DNA of 7,664 nucleotides from positions 1-7,664 of the forward strand of contig CAMZHY010000165.1 in NCBI GenBank assembly GCA_947307005.1, in the 5' to 3' direction. Position 1 is the stretch's first letter, and each line of letters starts with the position of its first letter. Source of the stretch: an uncultured Planctomycetaceae bacterium (GTDB lineage Bacteria > Planctomycetota > Planctomycetia > Pirellulales > Thermoguttaceae). Under the pieces are notes generated by a model. It saw only the letters and a program-made list of their open reading frames with translations, was not told where the DNA came from and did not search any database. The position numbers and the translations under genes are program-made. Positions 5,510-7,664 of the stretch are shown here, piece after piece.

Positions 5510-7664
5510 TTAATCGGACGTCGTTCCGTCGAATTGGTAAACGTCTGGAACGTTTTCGCCTTCAACGGGCGTTAGGACGCGAATTTCGTAGAATCCGCCG
5601 GAGTAGTTGTCTCGTTTGCCGCGAATGGTAATCGCCGCTTCCTTCTTGCCTCGAACGAGTTCCGGCGGAACTTTCACGACGCGACGGAAAAGCGGCGTTT
5701 TAACGCCTCGAGATTCTTGGTCAAGATTGATTGTCTCAAGGACCTTTCCATCGAGTTTGACGTCGAACGTTCGCGCGCCGAAGTCGTTGGCGAGGAAAAC
5801 GATATACAGACAGATCGGTTTTTCGTCCGTCACTTTCATATTGTAGAGGACGTATCCGTTAAAGGCGTCGCGCCACCGTCCTTCGGGACGCTCTCCCGCG
5901 CCGGACTTTACCGCCTCCATTTTATGCGCTTTTTCCGACGAGGGGTTGTTGGCGAAGACGACGTCGAGCGTCATGTCGTCTAGCTTTTTTTCTTCCGCGT
6001 TGCGGGCGGCAATTCGCGCCCGATACTTAGAATGCTCGTCGCGATCGCCGACGCGCCGGAAATAAACGACGTAGCGGTTAAAGTGAATGCGGTTGAAAGG
6101 AATCAGCGAGAATGACGTCTCGCCGTCCGCGTCTTTGTAGTCGAACGCGAGCGACTTCGCGTCGCGCTTTGAAACGCGCGATGCGATTTCCTTCGGCGTT
6201 CCCGAAAGAATCGGCGTCGCGCGTTCCGGAACGGAGAGGTCGGCGACCGTCTTGCGCTCTTGTCGAAATTCAGATTTATCGAGCGGACTAACGTCCAGTT
6301 TCGTTCCAAGGACGATCGGTCCATACTGGAACGAAACGTATTTGTCGCTGTTTTTCAAGAATTCGACCTGAAGTTTCGGCGTAAATTCAACGACGATTTC
6401 GTCGCCGTCTTTCCAGTCGTTTGAAATCGAAACGTAACCCTCTTGACGCTCCTCGTTTGTCGAAACGATCGAACCGTTGACCTTAACGACGAGCGAACCG
6501 TCTTCGATCCAGTAGGGATTTCGGATGTTCAAGGTAAATTTCTCGTTCTTCTTTGCGCGGAGTCTTAGCTTTGACGCGTTCTCGTCGGGAAAGGACGTCT
6601 CCTGGATCAACTCGACGCCTCTTTCTTTCCACGAAAGAGTCGACGGAACGAACATATTGACGAAGAGGGCGTCGTCTCCTTCGCTGGAATAAATCATTTG
6701 TCCGAACTTCGCCGGAGCCTCTAGTCCCGTTCCAACGCAGCACCAGAAGGAATCGTAGCGCGTTCCGTAAATACGGTAGTGACCGGGTCGCATCGACGTG
6801 TAGTAGACGGCGACGCCTTCTTCAGGATCGAAATTCGCTAGGATATGGTTATAGAGGACGCGTTCGTAATAATCGATTTTTTTCGGCGCCCCGTCGAATC
6901 GGTAGAGGATTTCCGTCAGCCTCGTCAGATTGACGGAATTGCAGGATTCCGGACCTCCGTTGAGCGTAACGCGTTTTTCGAATTCGTCGGGCGGGAAGAA
7001 ATGTTCGCCCGAGCTGTTCCCGCCGTTGACCCACGTATGGTTGTCGACGACAAGGTTCCAGAAGAATTCGGCGGCTTCGTAAAGTTTTTCGTCGCCGCCG
7101 TACTGGTAGACGTTCGTAAAACCTGTGAATTTGGGAATCTGCGTGTTTGCGTGAATTCCAGGAAGGACGTCGCGTTTTTCAGAGAGGGGAATCCACAGCG
7201 CCTCGTGATTGAGTTTGTTCGCCCAATCAAAATATTTTTTGTCGCCCGTTATCCGATAGACGTCGACGAACGATTCGTTGATCGAGCCATGTTCGCAGTC
7301 GAGAAGCTTTTGAATCTGTTCATGCGACAGCTTGTCGAGGACGTCTTCGCCGAACCAGTCGGCGAGCGCGACGAGCGTCGGTTTAGCTTCTTCGATTCCG
7401 CAACGTTCGTAAATCGCGGCGAGCCCGAGCATAATCTTGTTGAGGACATAGACCGGTTCAAAAGTTCCGTTGAGCGACCCGCCGCTCGCTCTGATATCTC
7501 CCGCGACAACCGCCTCAAAGACGTTCCGTCCCGCGACTTCCGCAAGCGCGTAGCCGTCGCCCTGCGCTTCCTGACACGCCGCCAGTTCGGAAACGACGTA
7601 ACGCAGACGATTGAGAATACGCTCGTCCCCCGTCGTTTCGTACATCATTGACATGGACGACATG
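5510..7664 (-). CDS. GH127 beta-L-arabinofuranosidase-type protein, N-terminus outside window
   Basis: The visible 717 residues (from a methionine codon at 7663, probably internal) match the GH127/DUF1680 family, retaining enzymes that release beta-L-arabinofuranose. The active-site metal and nucleophile pattern is present: E239 and C241 in PESCNS, then C308-C309 in FWCCVGTG. These correspond to E338, C340, C417 and C418 of Bifidobacterium HypBA1, with C417 the nucleophile. By that alignment roughly 100 residues lie beyond the window, including any signal peptide. The order is an alpha/alpha barrel to about 335, beta domains 335-485, a piece like DUF4986 at about 490-537 (PFNRIHFNRYVVYF), and a C-terminal beta domain like DUF6805 at about 565-697. 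It is the upstream member of a likely two-gene operon with the secreted GH5-like enzyme. GH127 relatives such as GH146 share much of this pattern, so the exact linkage is uncertain. Confidence 0.9.
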   Translation of the reverse strand, partial: MSSMSMMYETTGDERILNRLRYVVSELAACQEAQGDGYALAEVAGRNVFEAVVAGDIRASGGSLNGTFEPVYVLNKIMLGLAAIYERCGIEEAKPTLVALADWFGEDVLDKLSHEQIQKLLDCEHGSINESFVDVYRITGDKKYFDWANKLNHEALWIPLSEKRDVLPGIHANTQIPKFTGFTNVYQYGGDEKLYEAAEFFWNLVVDNHTWVNGGNSSGEHFFPPDEFEKRVTLNGGPESCNSVNLTRLTEILYRFDGAPKKIDYYERVLYNHILANFDPEEGVAVYYTSMRPGHYRIYGTRYDSFWCCVGTGLEAPAKFGQMIYSSEGDDALFVNMFVPSTLSWKERGVELIQETSFPDENASKLRLRAKKNEKFTLNIRNPYWIEDGSLVVKVNGSIVSTNEERQEGYVSISNDWKDGDEIVVEFTPKLQVEFLKNSDKYVSFQYGPIVLGTKLDVSPLDKSEFRQERKTVADLSVPERATPILSGTPKEIASRVSKRDAKSLAFDYKDADGETSFSLIPFNRIHFNRYVVYFRRVGDRDEHSKYRARIAARNAEEKKLDDMTLDVVFANNPSSEKAHKMEAVKSGAGERPEGRWRDAFNGYVLYNMKVTDEKPICLYIVFLANDFGARTFDVKLDGKVLETINLDQESRGVKTPLFRRVVKVPPELVRGKKEAAITIRGKRDNYSGGFYEIRVLTPVEGENVPDVYQFDGTTSD

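Overview
The window looks like a chromosomal piece from a bacterium of the PVC group, most likely a planctomycete. This rests on my recognition of the protein types (a planctomycete-style SDR, a hexameric-type glutamate dehydrogenase, a DacZ-like diadenylate cyclase, and a GH127 enzyme with extra C-terminal domains). Other pointers are the weak use of Shine-Dalgarno sequences by some genes and the absence of encoded CCA on the tRNAs. It is an inference from memory of these families, not a database result. No insertion sequence, CRISPR array, integrase or phage gene is visible, and the region reads as ordinary core plus carbohydrate-degradation chromosome.

Layout, left to right. Positions 1-200 hold two tandem tRNA-Asn(GTT) genes on the + strand (the first cut by the window edge), closed by a bidirectional terminator. 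A minus-strand SDR oxidoreductase (249-1052) converges on that terminator and has its own sigma70-like promoter. A minus-strand glutamate dehydrogenase (1326-2576) ends in a strong 15-bp terminator hairpin just before the SDR promoter. A 327-base region between start sites follows, holding a good gdhA promoter, an inverted repeat in the leader and a perfect 14-bp palindrome. On its other side, read divergently, is a + strand diadenylate cyclase (about 3003-3932). A tRNA-Lys(TTT) gene with a near-consensus promoter follows (4030-4102), with a second bidirectional terminator. Two minus-strand glycoside hydrolases end there: a secreted clan GH-A (GH5-like) enzyme (4196-5458) and, 51 bases upstream of it, a GH127 beta-L-arabinofuranosidase-type enzyme (5510 to the window end, lacking its N-terminus).

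How the parts fit. The two hydrolases look like one transcription unit for breaking down arabinose-containing plant polysaccharide or glycoprotein. Glutamate dehydrogenase sits at the carbon-nitrogen junction, and the diadenylate cyclase would make c-di-AMP, which in other bacteria is tied to potassium and glutamate balance. Their divergent arrangement around a palindromic site is the most suggestive regulatory feature. The diadenylate cyclase also has two departures from the usual active-site motifs. I found no clearly novel multi-gene system. The best leads are the cyclase (architecture, start site, active-site changes) and the gdhA-cyclase intergenic region.
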